Origin: Actinomycetota bacterium
GTDB lineage: Bacteria; Actinomycetota; Thermoleophilia; Gaiellales; Gaiellaceae
Assembly: GCA_005885565.1 (NCBI GenBank)
Contig: VAXK01000013.1
Location: 1-15,614 of the forward strand
Length of the DNA stretch: 15,614 bases
Direction: 5' to 3'
The notes under the pieces were generated by a model. It was not told the origin of the DNA, searched no databases, and saw only the letters and a list, made by a program, of their open reading frames with translations. This document shows, piece by piece, positions 1 to 7,613 of this stretch (position 1 is its first letter; each line of letters begins with the position of its first letter). A program made the position numbers and the translations under genes.

Positions 1-1262
1 GGTTTGCGTCGTACGACGTCGAGATGTAGTCGCCGACCATCCGGCCCTGCGTCGTGTTCGGGAGCCAGTCCATCGTCATCGGCCCGCGGAGCATCGTGGC
101 AGCTCCCCACGTCGATCCGCCGTTCGAGGACGAGATGAAGCCGACGTCGAGCTGGCACGTCGCCTCGGTGCAGTTGACGTTCGGGTAGTAGTAGTACGTC
201 ACGCCGACCTTGATCGACGCTCCCGACGTCGTGCGATCGACCGCGACGCCCGGGATGAAGTGGTCGACGGTGCTGTTCGTCGCATCGATCGGGATGCGCT
301 GAGGTGGTGTACACGAGGTCGTTCGTGTAGCACCCGGACCGGAAGCGGCAGTCCTCCCAGACGACGTAGATCTTGCCGTCGCCGGAGATCTCGGCCGAGG
401 GAAGCGGGCCACTCCGGATGTTGCCCGGATCGTTGAACGACGAGATCGACGTGATCGTGAACGCCTGGCCGAAGCTGACCCCGCCGTTCGTCGAGTTGCT
501 GTAGCCGAGGGCGGTCTCGGACGCGTTGTCGATCGGGACCACGACGTTCCCGTTCGGGAGCGTGACCGGCTGGCCGCCGATGACGCCGACGTTCGGCGTC
601 CTCGACACCGTCCACGTGGCCCCGCCGTCACGCGAGTACGCCATGTGGAACCGGTTGCCGTGGCCGAAGTCGTCCCACTCCGTGTAGCACGAGCCGTACC
701 AGGGACTCGTCGGAGTGTTGTCGCAGACCGTCCAGTTCTTGTCGAGGTCCTCCCCTGAACCGGCGGCGTGGATCGTGACCGGGTTGAACCATGTTGCGCC
801 GCCGTTCGTCGAGCGGCTGTTGATGACCGCCGCGCCGCTGACGCTCGCATTCAGCGCAAGCGACGAGACCATCCAGACGTTGTGCCGCGCGTCGAACGCC
901 ACCGACGGGTCACTCACCCGAGCGTACGGGCCCGGGGGCGCCGTGTACACGGTGATCCCCGGCAGTGCCTGTGACGTCCACGACGTGCCGTTGTTGCTGG
1001 AGACCGAGACCCCGATGTCAGAGGCTCCTCCGTCGTTGAAGCGTCCCCATTGCGCCGCAGCGACGATCGTGTTGCCGAACGAGTACGTGTCCGGCTCGAC
1101 GATCGTCTTGTGCTGGCTCGTCGAGTTCGTGAACGGATCCGTGGCGATGATCGTCACGGCGACGTTCGCCGAAGCGATGAGCGTGAGTGTGAGCGCTGCC
1201 ATGGCCGCGAGGGCTAGCGCAAGCGAAAAACGCCTCATCCGAGACGTGTGAGCCACCTTCAT
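1..1262 (-). pseudogene. Secreted Asp-box (sialidase-like) beta-propeller protein, 5' part, with a frame break
   Basis: The reading frame starts at ATG 1260-1262, five bases after a strong AAGGAGG (1268-1274), which decides this start over an internal Met at residue 9. Residues 1-33 are a signal peptide: basic start, a long Ala/Leu core and an ASA-type cleavage site, so the product is exported. Asp-box-like motifs recur at about residues 88-95 (SSNNGTSW), 151-158 (STNGGATW), 210-217 (SRDGGATW), 257-264 (STNGGVSF), and after the break (SSNGGSTW), as in sialidase-type six-bladed propellers. The frame reads coherently to about residue 320 (NDLVYTT, base 303). It then jumps frame, and from base 301 a second frame reads QRIPIDATNSTVDHFIPG and on to the left edge without a stop. 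About ten residues, one Asp-box, seem missing at the junction. No sialidase catalytic residues could be assigned, so glycan cleavage is not established; it may only bind or be a structural propeller. It is truncated by the window edge. Confidence 0.75.
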
Positions 1263-1267
1263 GAACC

Positions 1268-1274
1268 CCTCCTT
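1268..1274 (-). promoter_or_regulatory. Strong Shine-Dalgarno of the secreted propeller gene
   Basis: On the minus strand AAGGAGG stands five bases before ATG at 1262. It is one of only two full-strength ribosome sites in the window (the other belongs to the transposase) and fixes the start so that the signal peptide begins MKVAHTSRMRR. Confidence 0.7.
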
Positions 1275-1294
1275 GGGTTGACGGCCTCTCAGGT

Positions 1295-1321
1295 GTACTA
1301 CGTTTGCCTTCCGCAGGTCAA
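1295..1321 (-). promoter_or_regulatory. Possible sigma70-type promoter of the secreted propeller gene
   Basis: On the minus strand a TTGACC box (1316-1321) is followed after 15 bases by TAGTAC (1295-1300); the GTACAC hexamer at 17 bases (1293-1298) is the alternative -10. The -35 is good and the -10 weak, so this is tentative. The rest of the 139-base divergent gap 1263-1401 shows no gene. Confidence 0.3.
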
Positions 1322-1401
1322 TAGGCCATGAGTCATCCGGCCGCTGCCCTTTCGGCCAAGCGTCCGCATGGGGGATCGGTACCGTACGGCTCCGATAGCC
1401 G

Positions 1402-2448
1402 ATGATCGATCTCCGCTCGGACACGGCCACGCGGCCCACCCAGGCGATGCGCGAGGCGATCGCGCGCGCGGTCGTCGGCGACGAGCAGAAGCGCGAGGAC
1501 CCGACCGTCAACGAGCTCGAGCGCCGCGGCGCCGAGCTCCTCGGCCAGGAGGCCGCGGTCTACCTGCCGACGGCGACGATGGCGAACCAGATCGCGCTCC
1601 GCATCCTCGCCGAGCCCGGCGACGAGCTCCTCGCCGAGGAGAACTCGCACGTCCTCCTCTCCGAGCTCGGCGGGCCGGCGGTGCACTCGGGCCTCGTCAC
1701 CCGCGGCCTGCGCGGCGTGGCGGGCCGGTTCGCGCCCGAGCAGGTGCGCGCCGCCTACCGCGACCGGACGAGCATGCACGTCTCGCCGACGCGGCTCGTC
1801 GTCGTCGAGAACACGAACAACAGCTCCGGCGGGCGGATCTGGCCGCTGCGCGAGATCGAGGCGATGGTCGCGACGTGCCGCGAGCTCGACATGCGCATCC
1901 ACCTCGACGGCGCCCGGCTCATGAACGCGGCCGTCGCGAGCGCGACTCCCGCCGCCGAGATCGGCCGGCACTTCGACACGGTCACGCTCTGCCTCTCGAA
2001 GGGGCTCGGCTGCCCGCTCGGCGCGCTCCTGGCCGGGTCCGAGGAGCTGATGCTGAAGGCGCGGCGCGGCAAGCACCTCTTCGGCGGCGCGATGCGACAG
2101 GCCGGGATCGTCGCGGCGGCCGGCGTCTACGCGCTCGACCACCACGTCGAGCGGCTTGCCGAGGATCACGCGCGCGCGCGACGGCTCACGGAGAGCCTCG
2201 CGGCGGCGGGTCTTCCGGTCGACCTCGAGCAGGTGGAGACGAACTTCGTCCAGCTCGACGTGGGCCCGCTCGGCATCCCGCGTAACGAGGCGCTCGACCG
2301 CTTGCGCGACGAGGGCGGCGTCCTGCTCTCGACGACGGTGCACCCGACGATCGTCCGTGCCGTGACGCACCTCGACGTGTCCGATGCCGACGTCGACGCG
2401 GCGAGCGAGGCGATCCCGCGCGCCCTCGGGGTTCTTGCCCGCGTCTAA
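1402..2448 (+). CDS. ltaE: Low-specificity L-threonine aldolase
   Basis: A 348-residue, complete PLP-dependent aldolase of fold type I that cleaves L-threonine or L-allo-threonine to glycine and acetaldehyde in the cytosol. The family's N-terminal IDLRSDTATRPT is at residues 2-13. His83 (NSHV) is placed to stack on PLP, Asp169 in HLDGAR (167-172) contacts the pyridine nitrogen, and Lys200 in CLSKGLGCPLGA (197-208) is the Schiff-base lysine. Length matches the usual 330-350. The ATG has no clear Shine-Dalgarno; a short inverted repeat CGGCT/AGCCG lies directly before it. The gene is divergent from the secreted propeller gene and its 3' end overlaps the next gene by 14 bases, suggesting co-transcription. 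Which Thr/allo-Thr isomer is preferred cannot be told from the sequence. Confidence 0.93.
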   Translation: MIDLRSDTATRPTQAMREAIARAVVGDEQKREDPTVNELERRGAELLGQEAAVYLPTATMANQIALRILAEPGDELLAEENSHVLLSELGGPAVHSGLVTRGLRGVAGRFAPEQVRAAYRDRTSMHVSPTRLVVVENTNNSSGGRIWPLREIEAMVATCRELDMRIHLDGARLMNAAVASATPAAEIGRHFDTVTLCLSKGLGCPLGALLAGSEELMLKARRGKHLFGGAMRQAGIVAAAGVYALDHHVERLAEDHARARRLTESLAAAGLPVDLEQVETNFVQLDVGPLGIPRNEALDRLRDEGGVLLSTTVHPTIVRAVTHLDVSDADVDAASEAIPRALGVLARV

Positions 2449-3754
2449 GCTCTCGGCGATCCTGCGCCGCGCGCAGGCGAAGCAGCGGGCTCCCAGCGTC
2501 AGCGCGGCCGTCTTCCGCGGGCGCGAGCTTCTGTGGCGCGGCGCGGTCGGCTGGGCGGACGTGGAGGCGCGGCGGGAGGCGACGCCGGACACGCGCTACC
2601 CGATCGCGTCGATCACGAAGTCGTTCGTCGCCGTCGCGGTCATGCAGCTTCGCGACGCGGGTGCGCTGGCGCTCGACGATCCGGTCCGGCGGCACGTTCC
2701 CGAGGCGCCGGCGGGGCCGACGATCGCGACGCTCCTGTCGCACGCGTCCGGGCTCCAGCGCGAGGTTCCCGGGAGCGGCTGGGAGACCCTCGAGTTCCCG
2801 AGCCTCGAGGAGATCCTCGGCTCGCTCGGCGAGGTCGAGCTCGTGCTCGAGGGCGGCGGCGAGTGGCACTACTCGAACCTCGGCTTCGTGCTCCTCGGCG
2901 AGGTCGTGGCCCGGCTGTCGGGCACGCCGATCGAGCGCTACGTCGACGACCGCATCCTGCGCCCGCTCGGCCTGGCGGAGACGACGTGGGCGCCGGCCGA
3001 GCCGTCCGCGCGCGGGTACCTCACGCATCCGTTCGCCGACTCCGTCTTCGACGAGCCCGCCGAGCTCGACCGGCCCGGGATCGCCGCCGCGGGCGGACTT
3101 TGGAGCACGACCGGCGATCTCGCGCGCTGGGGCGCCTTCCTGCACGAGCCGGATCCGGAGGTGCTGGCGCCGGAGACGCTGGCCGAGATGCGGCGGCTCA
3201 GGGTCATGGCCGAGCCGCAGCGCTGGTCGCGCGGCTGGGGCCTCGGCCTCATCCTCAACCGCATCGGCGACCGGGTCTTCGTCGGGCACGAGGGCGGCGC
3301 GATGGGAGCGGTGTCGTCCCTCCTGGTCGAGCAGGAGACCGGCGTCGGCGCCGTCGTGCTCGCGAACACGACGGCGGGCTTCGACCCGATCGCCGTTGCC
3401 GGCGAGCTCGCCGGCGTGGTTCTCGACGCCGACGAGGAGGTCGAGCCGTGGCGGCCGGGCGAGCCCGCTCCGCCCGATCTCGCGGGCGTCCTCGGGCGCT
3501 GGTGGTCGGAGGGCACCGAGTTCGTCTTCACCTGGCGCGACGGCCGGTTGGAGGCACGCGGTGCCGGGGGGCCCGAATGGCGGAGGCCGGCGGTCTTCGA
3601 GCGCGTCGACGGCGACCGCTTCCGCACCGTCTCCGGCCGCGAGCGCGGCGAGTGGCTCGAGATCGTCCGCGGCGAGGACGGGAAGCCGACCAAGCTCTAC
3701 TGGGCCACGTACGCGTGCACCCGCGACCCCCGGCCCTTCGGGCCGGCGGCGTAG
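2435..3754 (+). CDS. Beta-lactamase-fold serine hydrolase (class C / DD-peptidase-like)
   Basis: About 439 residues from TTG 2435. The open frame extends up to ATG 2384, but that would overlap ltaE by 65 bases and add an arginine-rich leader with no homology feel. TTG 2435 has GGGG just upstream and puts the fold's first helix (LSAILRRAQ) at the N-terminus. The nucleophile motif SITK (Ser59, Lys62), the YSN motif (Tyr146, Asn148) and the HEG triad (His285, replacing KTG) are all present and ordered as in the class C beta-lactamase/esterase/D-aminopeptidase superfamily. Residues from about 345 to 439 form a separate C-terminal domain rich in Trp and beta strands, as often found in esterase-like members. 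No signal peptide is seen, so it is probably cytosolic and more likely an esterase or peptidase than a resistance enzyme. The 14-base overlap with ltaE suggests translational coupling. Substrate unknown. Confidence 0.85.
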   Translation: MPASKLSAILRRAQAKQRAPSVSAAVFRGRELLWRGAVGWADVEARREATPDTRYPIASITKSFVAVAVMQLRDAGALALDDPVRRHVPEAPAGPTIATLLSHASGLQREVPGSGWETLEFPSLEEILGSLGEVELVLEGGGEWHYSNLGFVLLGEVVARLSGTPIERYVDDRILRPLGLAETTWAPAEPSARGYLTHPFADSVFDEPAELDRPGIAAAGGLWSTTGDLARWGAFLHEPDPEVLAPETLAEMRRLRVMAEPQRWSRGWGLGLILNRIGDRVFVGHEGGAMGAVSSLLVEQETGVGAVVLANTTAGFDPIAVAGELAGVVLDADEEVEPWRPGEPAPPDLAGVLGRWWSEGTEFVFTWRDGRLEARGAGGPEWRRPAVFERVDGDRFRTVSGRERGEWLEIVRGEDGKPTKLYWATYACTRDPRPFGPAA

Positions 3755-3794
3755 CCTCGCCTGCCGGCTCCGCGCACCGCGATCCGCCCGTCTC

Positions 3795-3814
3795 GCGTCA
3801 CCTTCGCGTGACGC
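3795..3814. terminator. Hairpin downstream of the serine hydrolase gene
   Basis: GCGTCAC (3795-3801) and GTGACGC (3808-3814) form a perfect 7-bp stem with a 6-base loop, 40 bases past the hydrolase stop. There is no long U-run, so terminator activity is a guess from its place between convergent genes. Confidence 0.35.
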
Positions 3815-3821
3815 TTCCGGC

Positions 3822-3837
3822 ACGGTGGCTGCCACCG
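3822..3837. repeat. 16-bp direct repeat, copy 1, self-complementary
   Basis: ACGGTGGCTGCCACCG occurs here and again exactly at 3957-3972. Each copy can fold as CGGTGG-CTG-CCACCG (6-bp stem, 3-base loop). It lies in the 257-base gap 3755-4011 between convergent transcription units, where no gene was recognised. Confidence 0.6.
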
Positions 3838-3877
3838 CGACACGGCTCGACCGGCCGCGGCCGTTCAGGCCGTGTCG
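3838..3877. terminator. Long hairpin in the convergent intergenic region
   Basis: CGACACGGC (3838-3846) pairs perfectly with GCCGTGTCG (3869-3877), giving a 9-bp stem. The 22-base loop holds the further GC palindrome CGGCCGCGGCCG. Because it is symmetric it could end transcription from both sides, but no U-tract is seen on either strand. Confidence 0.35.
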
Positions 3878-3956
3878 AAGCTCCCGCACCCGCTAACGCG
3901 GGCGGCCGCATTCGGCAGCCGTCACGCTCGCGGCACATTCGCGCCGCTCTTCCGTG

Positions 3957-3972
3957 ACGGTGGCTGCCACCG
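3957..3972. repeat. 16-bp direct repeat, copy 2
   Basis: This is identical to 3822-3837. Together with the bases before it (GTGAC, 3954-3958) it can also pair with GGCAGCC-GTCAC at 3914-3925 as a 12-bp stem with a 3-base bulge, so alternative folds compete. Confidence 0.6.
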
Positions 3973-4011
3973 AACGAACCGCGGCCGCGCTCCGAAGGGA
4001 CAGGGCCGCCG

Positions 4012-4215
4012 TCAGCGCCAGGGCGGCGCGGGCGGGCGCGCCGGACGGCGGCGATGCAGCTCCCACTCGAGGAGCGCGACGAGCGTCCAGGCGCCGCCGA
4101 CGGCGAGCAGGATCCAGCCGGCGTCGAGCCCGGCGAAGCCCGCGCCGGTCGCGACGAGCAGGAGGAAGGCGGCCTCGAGCGCGAGCCGGGTGAGGTCGAG
4201 CGGGCCTCCGCGCAC
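4012..4215 (-). CDS. Small two-helix membrane protein of unknown function
   Basis: 67 residues from GTG 4213-4215. It begins 10 bases after the permease stop codon (4226-4228), so it is probably the third gene of the ABC operon. Residues about 11-30 and 33-50 form two hydrophobic helices (LEAAFLLLVATGAGFAGL and WILLAVGGAWTLVALLEW), followed by a basic, proline-rich tail HRRRPARPPAPPWR that should lie in the cytosol. The high GC third positions and clean membrane pattern argue for a real gene. Small proteins of this style, ending the second helix with LLEW, are familiar from Thermoleophilia genomes, but I know no function for them. It could modulate the exporter or be an independent envelope protein. 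Confidence 0.65.
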   Translation of the reverse strand: MRGGPLDLTRLALEAAFLLLVATGAGFAGLDAGWILLAVGGAWTLVALLEWELHRRRPARPPAPPWR

Positions 4216-4225
4216 CGCGCGAACG

Positions 4226-6787
4226 CTACTCGTACTGGAGCGCCTCGAGGACGTTCAGCCGCGCCGCACGCCGCGCAGGCAGGATGGCCGCGAGCAGGCC
4301 CGCGACGATCGCGGCGACCACGAACACGACGACCGACACCGTCGGCACGGCGAAGCCGATCCCGTCCTTCTTCAGCGCCTGGGTGACGAGGAAGGCGATG
4401 AAGAAGCCGAGGCCGATCCCGAGCGCGGCGCCGATCAGCGCCGTGATGACGCTCTCGTGCCGGATCATCCGTCGCACCTGCCGCCGGGTCATCCCGACGG
4501 CGCGCAGCATCCCGAGCTCGCGCGTCCGCTCGAAGACCGTCAGGACGAGCGTGTTCACGATCCCGAACAGGGAGATGATCACGGAGAGCGCGAGCAGCAC
4601 GTAGAGGAGCGCCAGGAGCTGGTTGATGAACTTCGACTGGTTCTTGCGGAACTGGCTCTCGGTCTGGAGCTTCACGTCCGGGAAGTCGGCCAGGGCGACC
4701 TTCAGCTTCTTCGTGTTCGCGTCGGTCGCGCCGCCGCGCATGTTCACGAACTCGAAGAGGTTCGTCGGCTGCGGGTACACACGGTCGAAGGTCCGCTGCG
4801 GGATGATCACGCTCCCGAAGGCGGGCGGCCCCTTCGGCGCCACGTAGGTTCCCTTGAGCACGAGATCGAGCTTCGTGCCGGCCGGTGTCTGGAGCGAGAA
4901 GTGGCCGCCGACGCCGACGTGCCGGTGCTTCGCGTAGGTCTTCTCGAGGATCGCGCCGTTCGCGCCCAGTTGCGCCGGAGTCGCGTCCGAGCCCTGCGCC
5001 CAATCGATGTGGATCACCTTGGCGACGTCGCCGTCGACGGCGCTCACCGACACCGTGTTCCCGAACGCCTTGCCGTCGCCGACGCGCTCGCCCGAGACCG
5101 CGGTTACGCCCGGCACGCGCGCGAGCGCCTTCTCGGAGGCGGGCGCGAACGGCGTGAAGCCGTCCGGTGAGGTGACCGCGTAGTCGCCGACGAACGTGCG
5201 CTCGAGGGTGTTGTGAACGGTGTTCCGGATCCCCGAGGCGAGCGCCGCGACCGAGGTGACGAGCGCGATCCCGATCATCAGCGCGGCTGCGGTCGAGGCG
5301 GTGCGGCCTGGGTTGCGGATCGAATTTGCACGCGCGAGGTTGCCGGCGCTCCCGCCGATCTTCGTCGCCGGCCAGCCGAGCACGGAGGCCAGCGGCCGCA
5401 CGAGCCACGCGGAGATGAGCGCGACGCCGACGAAGAGGAGGAGCGCGCCCACGCCCATGGCGACGAGCCGCTGCGTGACGGCGATCCCGTGCACGAAGAA
5501 GCCGTACAGCAGGAGCGCGATCCCGGCCGCGGTGACGATCGCCTTGAGCGGCGGCCCGAGGAAGGCGAGCCGGCCCGGCGGCAGGTCGGCGCCCTCGCGC
5601 ACGGCCGCGATCGGCGGCACGCGCGTCGCCCGCAGCGCAGGACGGAGCGCGGAGAGGAGCGTGATCGCCACGCCGACGATCAGGCTGACGACGACCGTGC
5701 GCGTCGCGAAGACCGTCGCGCTCTTCGGCAGGTCGATCCCGATCGCGGACATGAGCTTGTCGAGCCCGACGGCGAGCCCGAAGCCGAGGAAGAGACCCGC
5801 GACCGCCGCGAGCGCGCCGACGATCAGCGCCTCGCCGAGCACGGAGGCCATCACCTGGCGCCGCGACGCGCCGATCGTCCGCAGGGTCGCGAGCTCGCGC
5901 ATCCGCTGCGCGACCGTGATCGAGATCGTGTTGAAGATGACGAACGCGCCGACGAAGAGCGCGACGCCGCCGAAGCCGAGCAGGATCTTCTGGATGATCC
6001 CGACGAAGCCGACGTCCTTCGTCTCCTGCTTCACCTGCGCGCTCGCCGTTCGCACCTGGGCTGTCGGGGGCAGCAGCGGGCGGATCTCGGTCGCGAGCTT
6101 CGACGAGGAGACGTTCCCCTTCGCCGCGACGCGGACGACGTCGAACTTGCCGAGCTTGTTGAAGAGCTGCTGCGCCGTCTGGAGGTCGAAGACGGCGATC
6201 GTGGCCGAGCCGATCGACGACACGGTGCCGAACTTCACGATCCCCGAGACGGTGAAGAGCTTCTCCGGCCCGCGCGCGATGACGCGGATCGTGTCGCCCG
6301 GCTTGTAGTGCTCCTTGTCGGCTGAGGTCTTGTCGATCGCGACCTCGCTCGAGGTGGTCGGGAAGCTGCCGGCCACGAGCACGAGCGGGTTGAAGCGCTC
6401 TTCGTGCGGCTGGTAGCTGACCGCGATCGCGGGCGCGCCGTGCGTGCCGAAGGTGCTGCCGTTCCGGCGGACGAGCTTCGCCGTGTCGGTGATCGACCCG
6501 GCGGCGGCGCTCACGTCGGGGAGGCCCGTCACCTTGTCGAGGACGGAGGCGGGGAAGCCGCCGGTGAGCGCGGCCCCCGAGTTCGAGCTCGAGATCGCGG
6601 AGCGCGCGGTGATGACGGCGCTCGTGTTCTTGTAGGACTCCGTGAAGATCGTCGTGAAGCCCTTGTTGATCGTGTCGGTGAGGATGAAGGTGCCGCTGAT
6701 CATCGCCACGCCGAGCACGATCGCGAGCGCCGTGAGCGCCGAGCGGAGCTTCCGCCCGGCGAGACCCCTCAGGGCGACCCGGATCAC
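4226..6787 (-). CDS. ABC transporter permease with two FtsX domains (MacB/LolC-like)
   Basis: 853 residues from GTG 6785-6787, which overlaps the ATPase stop as GTGA; the upstream open frame is only a shadow of the ATPase. An N-terminal transmembrane helix (about 17-38) is followed by a large extracytoplasmic MacB-type domain (about 40-255). The first FtsX domain (about 262-385) carries the cytoplasmic motif RMRELATLRTIGASRRQV at 295-312. Two extra helices follow (about 415-462), then a third anchor (496-517), a second extracytoplasmic domain, and a C-terminal FtsX domain (about 728-853) with RTRELGMLRAVGMTRRQV. This double architecture is typical of actinobacterial exporters of unknown cargo, where one chain replaces a permease dimer. 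It works with the adjoining ATPase to move or expel envelope substrates such as lipids, lipoproteins or peptides. Substrate cannot be read from sequence, and no MacA-like partner is in the window. Confidence 0.93.
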   Translation of the reverse strand: MIRVALRGLAGRKLRSALTALAIVLGVAMISGTFILTDTINKGFTTIFTESYKNTSAVITARSAISSSNSGAALTGGFPASVLDKVTGLPDVSAAAGSITDTAKLVRRNGSTFGTHGAPAIAVSYQPHEERFNPLVLVAGSFPTTSSEVAIDKTSADKEHYKPGDTIRVIARGPEKLFTVSGIVKFGTVSSIGSATIAVFDLQTAQQLFNKLGKFDVVRVAAKGNVSSSKLATEIRPLLPPTAQVRTASAQVKQETKDVGFVGIIQKILLGFGGVALFVGAFVIFNTISITVAQRMRELATLRTIGASRRQVMASVLGEALIVGALAAVAGLFLGFGLAVGLDKLMSAIGIDLPKSATVFATRTVVVSLIVGVAITLLSALRPALRATRVPPIAAVREGADLPPGRLAFLGPPLKAIVTAAGIALLLYGFFVHGIAVTQRLVAMGVGALLLFVGVALISAWLVRPLASVLGWPATKIGGSAGNLARANSIRNPGRTASTAAALMIGIALVTSVAALASGIRNTVHNTLERTFVGDYAVTSPDGFTPFAPASEKALARVPGVTAVSGERVGDGKAFGNTVSVSAVDGDVAKVIHIDWAQGSDATPAQLGANGAILEKTYAKHRHVGVGGHFSLQTPAGTKLDLVLKGTYVAPKGPPAFGSVIIPQRTFDRVYPQPTNLFEFVNMRGGATDANTKKLKVALADFPDVKLQTESQFRKNQSKFINQLLALLYVLLALSVIISLFGIVNTLVLTVFERTRELGMLRAVGMTRRQVRRMIRHESVITALIGAALGIGLGFFIAFLVTQALKKDGIGFAVPTVSVVVFVVAAIVAGLLAAILPARRAARLNVLEALQYE

Positions 6788-7557
6788 CGCGCGTTGAGCT
6801 CGTTCACGACCGCGAGCACGTCGGCCGGGTCCGACCGGGGCAGCTCGCGGACGATGAGGCCGTCGGCGAGGAAGAGGATCCGGTCGGCGATCGCGGCCGC
6901 GCGCGGGTCGTGCGTGACCATCACCGTCGTCTGGCCGAAGGTGTCGACCGACTCGCGCATGAGGCGGAGGATGTCCTCGCTCGTCGCAGAGTCGAGATTC
7001 CCGGTCGGCTCGTCGGCGAAGACGACGGTCGGCTGCGAGACGAGCGCGCGCGCGATCGCGACGCGCTGCTGCTGGCCGCCCGAGAGCTCCGAGGGCCGGT
7101 GGGTGCGGCGGTCGGCCAGGCCGACCTTGTCGATCAGCGTCTCGAGCCACTCGCGCGCCGGCTTGCGGCCGGCGATCGAGAGCGGCAGCACGATGTTCTC
7201 CTCCGCGGTCAGCATCGGGAGCAGGTTGAAGAACTGGAAGACGAAGCCGATGTGCTTCCGCCGGAGCCGGGTGAGCTCGGTGTCGTTCAGCCGGCCGACC
7301 GCGGTGCCGTCGATGAAGACCTCGCCCGAGGTCGCCCGGTCGAGGCCGGCCAGGATGTGCATGAGCGTCGACTTGCCGGAGCCCGAGGGCCCCATGACGG
7401 CGCTGAGCTCGCCGCGCCGCACCTGGAGGGAGACCCCACGGAGCGCGTCGACGGCGGTGTCGCCCTGCCCGTACCGGCGGGTGAGCTCGGTCGCCGCCAC
7501 GACAGCGCCGTCGGTGGCGGCGCCTGCGGGGTGTGTTTCGGTCGCTGTCTGAGCCAT
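6784..7557 (-). CDS. ABC transporter ATP-binding protein (MacB/LolD family)
   Basis: 257 residues from ATG 7555-7557, with only a modest purine-rich GGGG before it. All ATPase elements are present in order: Walker A GPSGSGKST (56-64), Q-loop Gln108 in FVFQFFNLLP, signature LSGGQQQR (158-165), Walker B VVFADEPTGNLD (178-189) with catalytic Glu183, and H-loop His216 in VMVTHDP. The QFFNLLPMLTAEENV-type stretch and DEPTGNLDS are hallmarks of the LolD/MacB/FtsE branch that powers FtsX-type permeases. The 20-residue N-terminal extension before the domain is Ala/Thr-rich. Its stop overlaps the permease start by four bases, so the two are translationally coupled. A 7-4-7 direct repeat 39 bases upstream suggests two-component control. 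Confidence 0.95.
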   Translation of the reverse strand: MAQTATETHPAGAATDGAVVAATELTRRYGQGDTAVDALRGVSLQVRRGELSAVMGPSGSGKSTLMHILAGLDRATSGEVFIDGTAVGRLNDTELTRLRRKHIGFVFQFFNLLPMLTAEENIVLPLSIAGRKPAREWLETLIDKVGLADRRTHRPSELSGGQQQRVAIARALVSQPTVVFADEPTGNLDSATSEDILRLMRESVDTFGQTTVMVTHDPRAAAIADRILFLADGLIVRELPRSDPADVLAVVNELNAR

Positions 7558-7595
7558 CGCCCCAGTCTGCCGGAACGGCTCCGCGCCGGGAGTGC

Positions 7596-7613
7596 GGTTA
7601 ACCCCCGTTTAAC
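7596..7613 (-). promoter_or_regulatory. Candidate OmpR/PhoP-family response-regulator site upstream of the ABC operon
   Basis: On the minus strand GTTAAAC-GGGG-GTTAACC forms two 7-bp direct repeats with a 4-bp spacer, an 11-bp period that places both on one DNA face. This is the geometry of PhoP/MtrA-class winged-helix regulators. It overlaps the antiporter stop codon (7609-7611) and lies 39 bases before the ATPase start. It is also a local A/T island in very GC-rich DNA. Confidence 0.35.

Noticed and set aside
199..615. 138-residue minus-strand frame in the left region
   Set aside because: Shadow in a third frame; the propeller protein reads in two other frames on the same strand.
2384..2434. 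ATG 2384 as start of the serine hydrolase
   Set aside because: It overlaps ltaE by 65 bases and adds an Arg-rich leader not expected in the fold; TTG 2435 fits better.
2435..3754. Antibiotic-resistance beta-lactamase
   Set aside because: No signal peptide, HEG instead of KTG and an extra C-terminal domain point to an esterase/peptidase-type member.
2186..3889. Long minus-strand open frame opposite the serine hydrolase
   Set aside because: It reads as Arg/Asp/Glu/Ala-rich low complexity, the usual antisense shadow of a GC-rich gene, while the plus frame has a full SITK/YSN/HEG enzyme.
3755..4011. Possible CRISPR-like array from the repeated 16-mer
   Set aside because: There are only two copies, 119 bases apart, each a simple palindrome, with no regular spacer pattern and no cas genes nearby.
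5213..6325. Two overlapping plus-strand open frames opposite the permease
   Set aside because: Antisense shadows; the minus strand encodes a complete two-FtsX permease here.
6788..7150. Upstream extension of the permease frame to 7150
   Set aside because: It lies fully inside the ATPase gene in another frame; GTG 6787 with the GTGA overlap and a normal FtsX N-terminus is the sensible start.
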